DNA from: Trichomonas vaginalis G3
Lineage: Eukaryota > Parabasalia > Trichomonadida > Trichomonadidae
DNA length: 64,000 nt
Direction of reading: 5' to 3'
Assembly: GCF_026262505.1 (NCBI RefSeq)
Contig: NC_067204.1
Location: forward strand, 10,821,797-10,885,796
Position numbers and translations under genes: made by a program. A model generated the notes under the pieces. It ran no database searches. It was given only the letters and a program-made list of their open reading frames with translations, and was not told where the DNA came from. Positions 42,396 to 51,339 of this stretch are shown here, piece after piece; the first letter of the stretch is position 1, and the number at the start of each line of letters is the position of its first letter.

Positions 42396-42548
42396 ATGAA
42401 CAATACAGCATTGAGACAAATGGGCTCAAGATGGATTTGTCGACTTCCAGCAGTTACACAACGTGTTTGTCAAGTTCTTCCTATACCTCAGGAAGTTTTA
42501 GACCGACTTAAAAAACAACAACAACCAGTTGAAAACAAACCAAACTAA
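42396..42548 (+). CDS. Small basic element protein, 50 aa
   Basis: This short whole frame starts at 42,396. It is preceded by TTTTTTACTGAGATGAA, which is copied exactly before the next gene at 42,568. That makes a real gene likely despite its size. The protein has two cysteines and several arginines and ends in KKQQQPVENKPN. Its function is unknown; a small core or virion peptide is possible. Confidence 0.5.
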   Translation: MNNTALRQMGSRWICRLPAVTQRVCQVLPIPQEVLDRLKKQQQPVENKPN

Positions 42549-42567
42549 AATTTTTTACTGAGATGAA

Positions 42568-43152
42568 ATGACCGAAGAAGTTGAAACGGTAGATTTGACA
42601 CCACAAACAAAAAGTTCAGAACCATTGTCAAAACCTGTCAAAGAACTTACAGATGAAGAGAAAAATTCAATAATAGAAAGTGCCAGGTCTGGAAATACAA
42701 ACCCTAACTATAAAGTCACTTTTCATAGAAATGGAACGGCTAGTATCTCAAAAAAGAAACAGACTCTCACAAATAAAATATTGAAGTCTGAAGGAGCTTT
42801 CGAGACAACAGATGGAAAAGTTTACTTCACCGATCAACAGTTCATTATAGAACATCTCATTGACTTAGAGTCGAAATATTCTAAACTTTACAACAAACAC
42901 AAAAAGTTGAAAGGAAAACAAAAACAAATGGCATATGATATTTATGAAGATGTTGACGACACAACCATACCTGCAAGTGAGGTAAAACCAGAGGAACCGA
43001 AAAGTGACGAAAAACCAATAGAAGAAGGGGAGCCAAAAACTGAAGATAAACCAAAACCAAAGTTTAGTTTCAATACTAAACCAAGTCAACCTTCATTAGC
43101 TGGTATGGGTTGGCGTCAAAGACTTATGGTAGCTGGTGGTTATGTTAAGTAA
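42568..43152 (+). CDS. Unknown charged element protein, 194 aa
   Basis: This is a whole frame. The middle region (~95-130) is a helical lysine-rich stretch (DLESKYSKLYNKHKKLKG) that may form a short coiled coil. A proline/glutamate/lysine-rich linker of about 45 residues follows, and a glycine-containing basic end, GMGWRQRLMVAGGYVK. I recognise no family. The shared start motif with the 50-aa gene suggests the same expression class. Confidence 0.6.
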   Translation: MTEEVETVDLTPQTKSSEPLSKPVKELTDEEKNSIIESARSGNTNPNYKVTFHRNGTASISKKKQTLTNKILKSEGAFETTDGKVYFTDQQFIIEHLIDLESKYSKLYNKHKKLKGKQKQMAYDIYEDVDDTTIPASEVKPEEPKSDEKPIEEGEPKTEDKPKPKFSFNTKPSQPSLAGMGWRQRLMVAGGYVK

Positions 43153-43198
43153 AGGAAAAAACATTTTTCAAAAAAAATATTTTTTTATTTTATTTGAA

Positions 43199-43783
43199 AT
43201 GTACGCTGAGTTTGTTGGAACAGACCGTTGGGAAACTTGTTTGTTAGATGAGAAATATGAAATTCACTGTTGTGAGTCATTTGAAGTCAGAAACAAAAAG
43301 ACAAAAAGAGTTTTAAGCGGATGGGAGCGAAATGACGGATATGCTAATATGAAGATGAGTGGAAAAAACTATTTTAAACATGTTGTCATTGCAACTCATT
43401 TTATACCGAACCCTAACAATTTACCTTTTGTAGACCATATAAACCATATAAGAAACGACAATAGACTTGAAAACTTGCGTTGGGTCACTTGTTCTGAAAA
43501 CAATAAGAACATAGGCAAATTTCGAGATATTGTATTCGAATTTGTCGACGAACTAGAAGATGAAGCAATTGAAATTACAGACTATGGCGAGCATACGTTT
43601 GAGTTTTACTACTATAGCGAAGAACAAGACTCTTTCTACTTTTATACCGGCGTAAACTATAGGAAATTACAAGTATGTTTTACTAAGGCGGGCTATGCTC
43701 ATGTAAACGCTAGAGATACAGATGGAAAATACGTTCAAATACATCTTAACAAATTCAAGAAGCTATATGGCATACCATTTTAA
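43199..43783 (+). CDS. HNH endonuclease (homing-type)
   Basis: The 194-aa protein runs from the ATG at 43,199; a TTG-initiated extension upstream is rejected. The HNH core reads HVVIATHFIPNPNN, then VDHINHIRNDNRLENLRWVT and CSENNKN, the standard HNH/NUMOD4-associated homing-nuclease pattern. The C-terminal half repeats a weaker version of the N-terminal NUMOD4-like fold (YAHVNARDTDGKYVQIHLNK). It would cut DNA and could drive its own spread between elements. Short stretches from both ends of this gene are repeated side by side at 44,515-44,561, after the following gene. Confidence 0.88.
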   Translation: MYAEFVGTDRWETCLLDEKYEIHCCESFEVRNKKTKRVLSGWERNDGYANMKMSGKNYFKHVVIATHFIPNPNNLPFVDHINHIRNDNRLENLRWVTCSENNKNIGKFRDIVFEFVDELEDEAIEITDYGEHTFEFYYYSEEQDSFYFYTGVNYRKLQVCFTKAGYAHVNARDTDGKYVQIHLNKFKKLYGIPF

Positions 43784-43808
43784 AATATATTTTTTTATTT
43801 TTATAAAA

Positions 43809-44528
43809 ATGCCTCCGTATAGAATGGATAGAAAATCTGCTAGAATAAAAGCAGAGTTGCAAAGATATGGTTGGAGAGTTTCGAAGAAGTTTAAATATAG
43901 GAAGGGAAGACCCATAAAAGTCTATGACAAACTGGCTGGTCTGACCTACGAAATGGACTTAGAAACCGCGCGCGCCAATTATCCAAACAGACTAGAGAGG
44001 TTAGAAGAAGAACGTCTTATGGACATGCCTTTCGATGTTAGTGAACCTCAAGTTGAAGGACACGACGGCTTTGCCAGATTCTACTGGAAACATGACGAAC
44101 AATTGCATCCTTTGAGAAGGAAAAAAGGAAAAGGTGAAGACGCACATGCTCCCATGGAAAGAACAAGATATGCATATGAAAAGTATCGTGAAGTTAGAAG
44201 TCAAATTGGTTCAGGTCGAACCTTTACAGTAAACTTTGACGAAGGAAAGAACAAAGAAGGCTTCATGGGTGTACTTGCTGCCATACAAGACGGAAATAAG
44301 AAAGGATACAATCTCAGACTAACTATAACAGATTTGGACGGTCATATATACTATGCGCATGGCAATGTCACAACAGCCGCACAACTTCTTGACGCTTTCA
44401 AGACTACAAAGAGAGAACAAATGGTTGATTCCGACTCAGACATTTTGAACGCAATTGAAGGAATTACAAGTGTCAAGTTCGAATGGTACCAACCTAACTC
44501 TCAAGCAGTCAGACAACTTGTTTGTTAG
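43809..44528 (+). CDS. Unknown element protein, 239 aa
   Basis: The ATG at 43,809 follows ATTTTTATAAAA, the usual start context here. The N-terminus is very basic (KSARIKAELQRYGWRVSKKF), then there is a long mixed region and a C-terminal beta-rich part (FTVNFDEGKNKEGFMGVLAA). A DNA-binding or virion-core role is possible, but no family is recognised. The last codons and stop coincide with the start of a 30-bp segment also found inside the HNH gene. Confidence 0.6.
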   Translation: MPPYRMDRKSARIKAELQRYGWRVSKKFKYRKGRPIKVYDKLAGLTYEMDLETARANYPNRLERLEEERLMDMPFDVSEPQVEGHDGFARFYWKHDEQLHPLRRKKGKGEDAHAPMERTRYAYEKYREVRSQIGSGRTFTVNFDEGKNKEGFMGVLAAIQDGNKKGYNLRLTITDLDGHIYYAHGNVTTAAQLLDAFKTTKREQMVDSDSDILNAIEGITSVKFEWYQPNSQAVRQLVC

Positions 44529-44561
44529 ATGAGAAATATGAAATGGCATACCATTTTAAAA
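44515..44561 (+). repeat. Adjoining copies of HNH gene edge sequences
   Basis: 44,515-44,544 matches 43,234-43,263 near the HNH gene start. 44,543-44,561 matches 43,767-43,785 at its end (ATGGCATACCATTTTAAAA). The two lie side by side here and 500 bp apart in the HNH gene. Confidence 0.8.
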
Positions 44562-44596
44562 CATTTTTTAAAACAGTATATTTTTACATATATTAA

Positions 44597-45457
44597 ATGT
44601 TTCAGGTTGAAAAACAAAGAACAAAAGTAGCAGATACAAAACCGTTAGACTATATCTTTACAAACGCCGGTAGGACTATATCAGATGAAGAAATTTCATC
44701 CGGCTCCTACCGCTTTGACTTTCCAATTCGTTGGCTTCAAAGTCCTTCAGATGCAAAGGCAATAGGATTTAGAAGAGTTTTGTTTTCAAATAGAACTAAC
44801 GCGTTTATGTTTGCAGTATATTTTCACGGTCAATATAGAGGTCATGATGGTCTAATAGACAAATTTGACGAAATGAGAATCTTTACAATTCGTTCAGACG
44901 AAAGTCTTGAGAAGACTCTAAATGACTTTCAAACTCAAATAAACAAATACTACTGGGAATTTCAAGAAAAATACGATTCTTTACTAAATGGAACATACTA
45001 TCTGAAACTAGAATATGACAAGATGAACTCCACAGTTTCATTTCAAAGGATTGAAAATAACCCTCCAAGAGATACACAGTTTTTATTTTGGCAAGTAGAC
45101 AAACGTTCTTGGGCACAATTTCTTCGGTTACTAAACCAGAAGAACCATTACCACCTGACGGTCCCGTTCTGGTTTATACGCCCACCAACAGATTTGACAG
45201 TTTATAGAAACGTGTTTGACCCTCAAAATGTCATGTGTCATGCAAGTTTCAGTTCAAGCAACAATAGTTTTCTTTGTATTGGTAAGGACTTTTATGACTT
45301 TGCTTCTAAATTTTACGAACCACCTAGTAACAGTTTCTCTGACTTTCAAGTTTGGTTCACAACAAATGGTGTGCAACATATTGTTCCATTGTACTACGAC
45401 TTTTATCTCGAATTGTCTTTCATATATAACTACGGAGAAGTGCTGAAAAAGTATTGA
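44597..45457 (+). CDS. Unknown element protein B, paralogue of 38,900-39,748
   Basis: This is a whole 286-aa frame. It aligns over its full length with protein A (see 38,900-39,748), with shared KPLDYIFTN, RFDFPIRWL, ASFSSSNNSFLCIGKDFY and SDFQVWFTT blocks. No known family is recognised. Two diverged copies in one element suggest subunits of one complex, or receptor-binding variants. A structural or spike role is an inference from the beta-rich, soluble composition. Confidence 0.7.
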   Translation: MFQVEKQRTKVADTKPLDYIFTNAGRTISDEEISSGSYRFDFPIRWLQSPSDAKAIGFRRVLFSNRTNAFMFAVYFHGQYRGHDGLIDKFDEMRIFTIRSDESLEKTLNDFQTQINKYYWEFQEKYDSLLNGTYYLKLEYDKMNSTVSFQRIENNPPRDTQFLFWQVDKRSWAQFLRLLNQKNHYHLTVPFWFIRPPTDLTVYRNVFDPQNVMCHASFSSSNNSFLCIGKDFYDFASKFYEPPSNSFSDFQVWFTTNGVQHIVPLYYDFYLELSFIYNYGEVLKKY

Positions 45458-45660
45458 AAAATAATGTTTAGGTGAAGAGGTGAGATTTCACCTCTTTTTT
45501 CACCTGTTTTTTCACCCTCATGAATTTTCATGAATTTCCTTAAGATAGAAAAAAAGTGAGTTAAAATGAGATTTTTATCGTTGTGGTCCGACGGTTAAGC
45601 CACAAACGAATGTCCGACGGTTAAGCCAAAAATATTTTTTATTTTTATTGTAAGAACAGT

Positions 45661-46324
45661 ATGACAGTCGAAGCAAAAACGTTCACGACAAATCTAATGG
45701 CGAAAACATTCACAAAAGGCACTTACAACGGTATTGAAGTCTTACGTAGAGACAAGGATGGTTATATAAATGCAACAAATATGTGTCAGCAGTTTAGGAA
45801 AGACTTTAGAAGGTTGTTGGAAAATAAGTCCTGGGAAGAGTATTATACGGCATTTTGTGAAGAATATACCAAACCGCGGAAAAACAGCGGGTTGCTTTTT
45901 ATACAAAGTTCATGCAGGAATTCCTGATGAAATCAAACAGGTTAGAGGAATGTATGTAGACCCAAGACTTGTAAACTATATAGCAATGTGGGCTTCTCCA
46001 AAATATTGCATAGCAGTTGGAAAAATTATGGACTCCATAGACAAGAAAGTTCATGAGAAATTAGATGAAGAAGAACTTGAAGATACAGTAGAGAATGCAA
46101 AACCTTTGTTCGAAGAAGAAGTTAGAAAAATGCATGAAAAACAAATAGAACATGAACGTGAGATATGTTCTGGTTATAGAGACTCGCCATACGAACTAGA
46201 CCAATGGGAACAAGAAGATTTAAAGAGAGAATTTAGAGAATATGAACTCGCTAAAATTTCATTAGAAGCTGCAGAAAAGAAGTTAAAAGTTTGGGGTCGT
46301 TTTGTACAAAAATATTGTGAGTAA
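45661..46324 (+). pseudogene. KilA-N domain protein, broken
   Basis: The N-terminal part reads FTKGTYNGIEVLRRDKDGYI, then NATNMCQQF and a SWEEYY segment, the KilA-N DNA-binding fold of large DNA viruses and phages. The later part has the family's VDPRLVNYIAMWASPKYCIA helix and a long acidic coiled-coil tail. The product would bind DNA and perhaps regulate element genes. It is broken, with about one break. Upstream lies TTTTTATTGTAAGAACA, shared with other KilA-type genes of the element. Confidence 0.82.
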
Positions 46325-46349
46325 ATGAACCATTTTGTTGCTGAATTCA

Positions 46350-46600
46350 ATAAAAATATATTTTAGGGTAGAAGGGTATATCTACCCCGTTTTCTACCCT
46401 CTTTTCTACCCTCATGAATTTTCATGAAATTTATACAGAAAATGCTTGTTTTGAGGTCGAGCCACTTTTGGCTCCACCGTATTCTTTCAACCAAAACTCA
46501 TGAATTCGGCAAAAATATATTTTAGGGTAGAAGGGTATATCTACCCCGTTTTCTACCCTCTTTTCTACCCTCTTGAATTTGTCATGAGTTTTCCCGAAAT
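46350..46600 (+). repeat. Two units of the TAGGGTAGAAGGG repeat
   Basis: Two copies of AAAATATATTTTAGGGTAGA type units, with TCTACCCCGTTTTCTACCCT, flank a short unique spacer. They belong to the family seen at 36,679-37,228. Confidence 0.85.
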
Positions 46601-46656
46601 AAAAAATATATTTTAGTTTTTTATAAAATATTTTTTTTTATTTTTATTGTAAGAAC

Positions 46657-47535
46657 ATGTTAGCAACAACTTCACCAAACTCGTTAGTCATGAACCCAAC
46701 TTCAATGTTAGTAGAGATGAAAAGCTTCATTCCTTCTTCATATACTTTCGAAACAGAAATCCAGAAGATAAAGCAGGAACTTCTCCAAGGAGATTTAGAT
46801 TGCACTGCAAAAGATGAAACAAATGAAGAATATCTTTATGAAATGCAGGATATTATTGACCATCTACCTAAACTTCCTGAAATACAACAACAAAAGCTCA
46901 CTATTCCTGAATTCGATGAAATAGAAGTCAAAGCAACTGACTCAGTAGAAATAAAGAAGTTCATACGAAAGGTAAACTATGAGTTTCTTGGATTTCATTG
47001 CAACCACAAAGTCATGGACATATATAAATCTGAAGAATTTAAGACCTACGACAACTTTGTTTCGTTAGTTGCTGAGTGTGTCTTGCAGATAAGAGATAAA
47101 GATAGAAGAGGTAAGGTATGGAACCAACAGATAAAACCAACAGCCTTTGAGTTAAAGAAGACCATCTACGCCTTACTTGTTTTAGCAGGACAAATTTCAG
47201 AATATAACGCAAAAATGAACTCACAATGTTCAAAATGTAAAGCAGCAACAAGGAAATATAACTACTCCGTCAAAGAGATAGAAAGAATGAGAAAAGACCA
47301 TACTGACTTAAAGAAAGAAGTAGAGAAACCAGCAGAAGATAAAATGGACATGTTGACATTTCTGAACAAAAACTATCCAACTGCTAACGATTTCCTTCTT
47401 TCAGATGTCAAGAAGAAATATAAAGAAACCTTCGGCATAGTTAAAATTTTTGATATCCTTCGTGAAGAAATAGAAGCTACAAAACTGTTTAAAGTCATGA
47501 ACCATCACAACATATACCATGTAAAACGCTTATAA
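46657..47535 (+). CDS. Unknown element protein, 292 aa
   Basis: This whole frame starts at 46,657, directly after TTTTTATTGTAAGAAC, the same start motif as the KilA-N genes. It is mostly helical with acidic N-terminal and basic C-terminal parts, and has a possible zinc-binding CSKCK pair near the middle. I recognise no family. It sits between two copies of the dispersed repeat cassette and in the KilA-N cluster, so a regulatory or replication-linked role is possible. Confidence 0.6.
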   Translation: MLATTSPNSLVMNPTSMLVEMKSFIPSSYTFETEIQKIKQELLQGDLDCTAKDETNEEYLYEMQDIIDHLPKLPEIQQQKLTIPEFDEIEVKATDSVEIKKFIRKVNYEFLGFHCNHKVMDIYKSEEFKTYDNFVSLVAECVLQIRDKDRRGKVWNQQIKPTAFELKKTIYALLVLAGQISEYNAKMNSQCSKCKAATRKYNYSVKEIERMRKDHTDLKKEVEKPAEDKMDMLTFLNKNYPTANDFLLSDVKKKYKETFGIVKIFDILREEIEATKLFKVMNHHNIYHVKRL

Positions 47536-47539
47536 AATA

Positions 47540-47790
47540 ACTGGGGTAGAAAAGAGGGTAGAAAACGGGGTAGATATACCCTTCTACCCTAAAATATATT
47601 TTTGTCTGATTTACGCTCATTACGAAGAAGTCTTGACAAAACATTTACGAAGAAGTCTTGACAAAACATATACGTTCATGTTTGACAAAACATGTACGAT
47701 GAAATCATGAAAATTCAAGAGGGTAGAAATGAGGGTAGAAAACGGGGTAGATATACCCTTCTACCCTAAAATATATTTTTGCTGAAAAAA
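47540..47790 (-). repeat. Inverted units of the TAGGGTAGAAGGG repeat with TACGAAGAAG repeats
   Basis: Two inverted units (47,541-47,602 and 47,719-47,780) surround short TTACGAAGAAGTCTTGACAA repeats. The arrangement matches 37,066-37,228 near the left end of the element. Confidence 0.85.
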
Positions 47791-48079
47791 ATGACACTTT
47801 TTCATTATATAACTGTTATACAAGATAGAAAATCTTTCTCGCCTAAAACTCATGAAAATCGTAAAAAATTGCGAGTAGGGAAAAAAACCTGGTCGCCTAA
47901 AACTCATGAAAATCGTGAAAAAATGACCAAATTTCATGATATAACTGTATTTTTTTGACGAAGAGAACTTTTACTCTTCGTAAAAAAAATCCCTGAAATC
48001 ATATCTTTTATACAAGATAGAAAAAATAAAGTTAGTTTTATTTTTTTTTATTTTTTTATTTTGTATGTAAGAACAGGAA
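47791..48079. other. Spacer upstream of the KilA-N/T5orf172 gene
   Basis: Two near-copies of a CGCCTAAAACTCATGAAAAT segment occur at about 47,839 and 47,892. ATACAAGATAGAAAA is repeated at about 47,819, 48,011 and 48,713. The last bases before the ATG hold TTTTATTTTGTATGTAAGAA, a variant of the KilA start motif. Confidence 0.6.
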
Positions 48080-48691
48080 ATGTCAAACACTGAGTTTGAA
48101 ACAGTTAGAAAGATAGACAATGACACCAAAATGGTTAGAATTGGTGATTTAAACGTAAGATACTCAAAGAAATACAACAAATATTCTTTGTCAGACATTA
48201 TATCTCCATCTGGAAAGAAAACAAACGACTGGGTTAAAATTGCTTCAACTCAGAAAATTTTGACAAGAAATCCTGAGCTTATGATATCGGTAAGATTTCA
48301 TGGAACTACAGCATATCTTATAGACAAAAGTCTTATACCAGTAGTTTTGTTCTGGTTAGACCCAGTTGTTGGATATAACTTCATAACATATGGTTCATTC
48401 GATACTGAACGTTGCAGTGAAGGCTTACTTTACATCGTTCAGAAACCGAAGGACTTCAATACAAAGAGATATAAGATAGGAAGAACATATAATATAACTA
48501 AAAGATATGACAGTATAGTCAATAGAGTTAAGGTTGTGTTCGTTAACGATATGAGAGCTGCAGAAACAGAACTACTTGAAAAGTTTGAGAAAATGTATGG
48601 TGCTCCCATAAAAGGTAAAGAAACGTTTGAAGTAGATGAGATAGGTAAAGCTATAAAATTATTTGACGAAGTTGCTGAAAAATACATGTAA
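48080..48691 (+). CDS. KilA-N/MSV199-like protein with T5orf172-type nuclease domain
   Basis: This is a whole 203-aa frame. The N-terminal ~100 residues read as a KilA-N or MSV199-type DNA-binding part (RIGDLNVRYSKKYNKYSLSD, then WVKIASTQKIL). The C-terminal part GLLYIVQKPKDFNTKRYKIG, then RTYNITKRYDSIVNRVKVVF and ETELLEKFEKMYGAPIKGKE matches the GIY-YIG-like T5orf172/MUG113 family found in large DNA viruses. The combination is typical of virus accessory genes. A nuclease or regulatory role is likely. Confidence 0.8.
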   Translation: MSNTEFETVRKIDNDTKMVRIGDLNVRYSKKYNKYSLSDIISPSGKKTNDWVKIASTQKILTRNPELMISVRFHGTTAYLIDKSLIPVVLFWLDPVVGYNFITYGSFDTERCSEGLLYIVQKPKDFNTKRYKIGRTYNITKRYDSIVNRVKVVFVNDMRAAETELLEKFEKMYGAPIKGKETFEVDEIGKAIKLFDEVAEKYM

Positions 48692-48781
48692 AGCGTTTAT
48701 TTTTGGTCTTTTATACAAGATAGAAAAACTAACGCTAGTTTTTTATAAAATATTTTTTTTATTTTGTATGTAAAGACAGAT

Positions 48782-49561
48782 ATGTCAACAACAGAGAACA
48801 CAACAACAGTTATAGTCCATGAAGCTATAAATGAAGAATATGAGTACATACAGTTTAACAAACAACTCCGTCTCATTCGTTCGGTCAAAGACGATATGTA
48901 CCAAATGCAAAGTATTTTGACAGCATGTTTTGCTCCAGATACCAAACATACAGACGATTGGTTTGAATTAAATAGCACTCATGAACTCCTCAGTGAGTTT
49001 GAACATGTAGAACTTAAAAAGATGTACCAAGACAGACAAAACTTACCATCACATCTAAAAGGTATATATGTTCATAAGTTCCTAGTTAGTTCAATAGCAA
49101 TGTGGGCTTCACCTCGCTATTCATGGTATGTTTGTAAACTTCTTGACGAACTTTGTACAAAGCAGAGAGAAGATATGATGAAAGAAGACAAAAACATACA
49201 GAAAAGAATACCACGTTCGGTACCAAAAGGAAAGGAAAAGAACTATAAGTATATGATTTATACTGAAGAGATGGAAAATGAAGAAGATAAAGATATGGTT
49301 ATGTTGCATTTAGTCAGAAGAAACAACAAAAGCTTTTACGACCTTGCTAAGATTTACAAATCTGACAGAAATTGGTTCTATCGCGAAAACTTACCGATTT
49401 CAATGACCCCAAATGAAGATGTGAAACAAATAGTTCAAGATACTTTACCTCAAACACACTATGATATTAAAGGTTGTACAATACTTACATTCAAAGAAGA
49501 TTTGCCGCTACTGAAGGAAAAAATAACAGAGTATTTTGACAACTTCAAACAAGTAGGGTAG
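48782..49561 (+). CDS. KilA-N domain protein
   Basis: The 259-aa frame runs from the ATG at 48,782. The KilA-N region (~20-120) has YIQFNKQLRLIRSVKDDMYQ, then the characteristic YVHKFLVSSIAMWASPRYSW helix, followed by a basic linker and a second folded part ending in a helical tail. It resembles the gene at 45,661 most closely around the AMWASPxY block. It is the third KilA-N-type gene in 4 kb. It likely binds DNA. Confidence 0.8.
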   Translation: MSTTENTTTVIVHEAINEEYEYIQFNKQLRLIRSVKDDMYQMQSILTACFAPDTKHTDDWFELNSTHELLSEFEHVELKKMYQDRQNLPSHLKGIYVHKFLVSSIAMWASPRYSWYVCKLLDELCTKQREDMMKEDKNIQKRIPRSVPKGKEKNYKYMIYTEEMENEEDKDMVMLHLVRRNNKSFYDLAKIYKSDRNWFYRENLPISMTPNEDVKQIVQDTLPQTHYDIKGCTILTFKEDLPLLKEKITEYFDNFKQVG

Positions 49562-49956
49562 ATGAACCATTTATTTTTCAAGCTTGACTTCAGATGGCTC
49601 AGGTAGCTCTATAAAGTAAATTGCCTTGTCAAATCCTTCTGGCATTCCAAGTCCTTCCATCCGACAAGAAAAAAATTTCCCGACAACTGGAAAAAATTTT
49701 CCAGTTGTCCGTCCGTAAACCATTCAAATTTTCGAAAATTGAGAACTTTTTGGTCGAACTTCAGGAAAAGTTTTTCCTTCCAACAGAAAAAATTTTTCCT
49801 TCCAACAGGAAAAGTTCTTCCTTCCGACAGGAAAAGTTCTTCCTTCCGACAGGACACAAACGAATGTCCGACGTACCACCAACCGAGTCCATTCCAAAGC
49901 CAGAAGAACCGAAAGCTGCAGAACCACAACAGACTAAGACTCAAACACTTACATTT
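49562..49956. other. Spacer with 22-bp repeats; possible small frames
   Basis: A 22-bp unit (TTCCTTCCAACAGGAAAAGT type) repeats about four times at 49,774-49,853. A 29-codon frame (49,571-49,660, minus) and a short proline-rich frame from 49,867 (MSDVPPTESIPKPEEPKAAE) exist, but neither is firmly a gene. CACAAACGAATGTCCGAC at 49,856 also occurs at about 45,601. Confidence 0.5.
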
Positions 49957-50834
49957 TTACGCTTGACTTTTTACAATTTGAACTTTGTTCGCGTAGATGT
50001 GAATTCTGAAAGAAGTATGAGGGTCTTGTATGACTTTGTACTTCTCCCATAGTTCATGTCTGTCAAACTTACCTGCCATGGACTCTTTCATAAGTTCCAT
50101 GAAATCGTCTTCGGACAATCCAGGGAAAAGTATGATATCAGTAAGTATTCTCTTTACATCCTTACTTAAACTCTTTGCTGTCTGTACACAAATGACAACT
50201 GAGATGTTAAAGTGTCTGAGCTTCTTAAGAATTCGACACATATCTTGTTCTCTATTCTTAAGCAAAGGATGAGAGGCGAAATCATCTAAGATAAGAAGAC
50301 ATCTGTGAGGGTAAGTCTTCCAATCGTAAGATTGCAATTTCTTCGAAATGTATTCTATCTCTTTCTGTTTGTTTCTGAAGTGTTTCTTCTCTAATATTCT
50401 CTGCATTTCCTCATTTGGGTCTTTAAACTTCGAGTTTATATACTCATTTATAGCATTGTACTTCAAAACTCTTCTTTGGTACTTCTTTATCCAATCTAAC
50501 AACTCAGAGTCTTTTATACATACTAACTTAGACTTTTTTATAATATCTTTGAACGAATTTACGGTTTGGTCAAATTGACCAGAAGTACTACAAATGACTA
50601 CTTAACTCATAGAATGGGTTCTTCTCATCATAGTTCTTGTTGTTGTGCAGCCATTTTAAGATAAGTGAAAGTCTTACCCGACCCAGGTGGTGCGATTAGA
50701 CCTGTTATACCATTCTGAGCAAATAAGAACTTGTCATGTATGGGTTTTATCTGAGCATTTTCTAACTTCCTCTTGTTCTTGTTTAAAACATTCTCAAATT
50801 TCTTGTCAATGTCAGCAAACTTTTTTTCTAACAT
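49957..50834 (-). pseudogene. A32-like DNA-packaging ATPase, degraded
   Basis: The early part has the Walker A motif GLIAPPGSGKTFTYLK. The later part has the Walker B motif CLLILDDFASHP and a VVICVQTAKSL segment followed by LTDIILFPGLSEDDFMEL. This is the FtsK/HerA-related A32 family that pumps genomes into capsids in Polintons, adenovirus-like and giant-virus relatives. It is diagnostic of a virus-like element. It is broken, with one or two breaks. It is divergent from the 150-aa gene at 50,871. Confidence 0.85.
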
Positions 50835-50870
50835 ATTTTTAGAAAAATTAAAATTTTTATCTTTTTGAAA

Positions 50871-51323
50871 ATGTCTAGCGATTTCGCTATCTATATTCGA
50901 GACAAGCTTTTTGATAGCAAAACATCTGTCGACCATAAAATCTTACATAGTGTAAACAAGAAAGGTGAATTTGTTCTAAAGTTCTGTTTCTGGGAATATG
51001 ACAAGAACCATAAAACATTACAAAGAGCAGTCTTAAAATTTGTCAATGACAGACTTGTTGACAGAGATGACGCCGATTGGAAAGATGAAGTCCAACAAAA
51101 GTTCTTAGAATGCAAAGAAGGCACATGCGCTGTTCTTGAAGATGAAATAGAAAACAGAATAGAAGAGCTATTAAAGGACAAAGAACTTTTACATAAATAT
51201 GGTTCTGAGAAATTTGACATAACTCCACCAGAGAAGAAGAAGAAGAGAGAGAAGAAAGAGAAAAAAGTAGAAGAGAAGAAAGAACCAGAGCCAGTTCCAG
51301 AGAAGGTGAGATATGACATGTAA
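50871..51323 (+). CDS. Unknown charged element protein, 150 aa
   Basis: This whole frame runs from the ATG at 50,871; the two-codon TTG extension upstream is rejected. An ordinary globular start (ILHSVNKKGEFVLKFCFWEY) is followed by an acidic helical stretch and a lysine/glutamate-rich tail (PEKKKKREKKEKKVEEKKEP). I recognise no family. The position beside the packaging ATPase suggests a packaging or replication helper, by neighbourhood only. Confidence 0.6.
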   Translation: MSSDFAIYIRDKLFDSKTSVDHKILHSVNKKGEFVLKFCFWEYDKNHKTLQRAVLKFVNDRLVDRDDADWKDEVQQKFLECKEGTCAVLEDEIENRIEELLKDKELLHKYGSEKFDITPPEKKKKREKKEKKVEEKKEPEPVPEKVRYDM

Positions 51324-51339
51324 AAATAAAATGTTATTT

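Noticed and set aside
45640-48781. GTAAGAACA as intron donor sites
   Set aside because: The word lies just before start codons of several genes, and no matching branch/acceptor signal of the trichomonad type is seen nearby.
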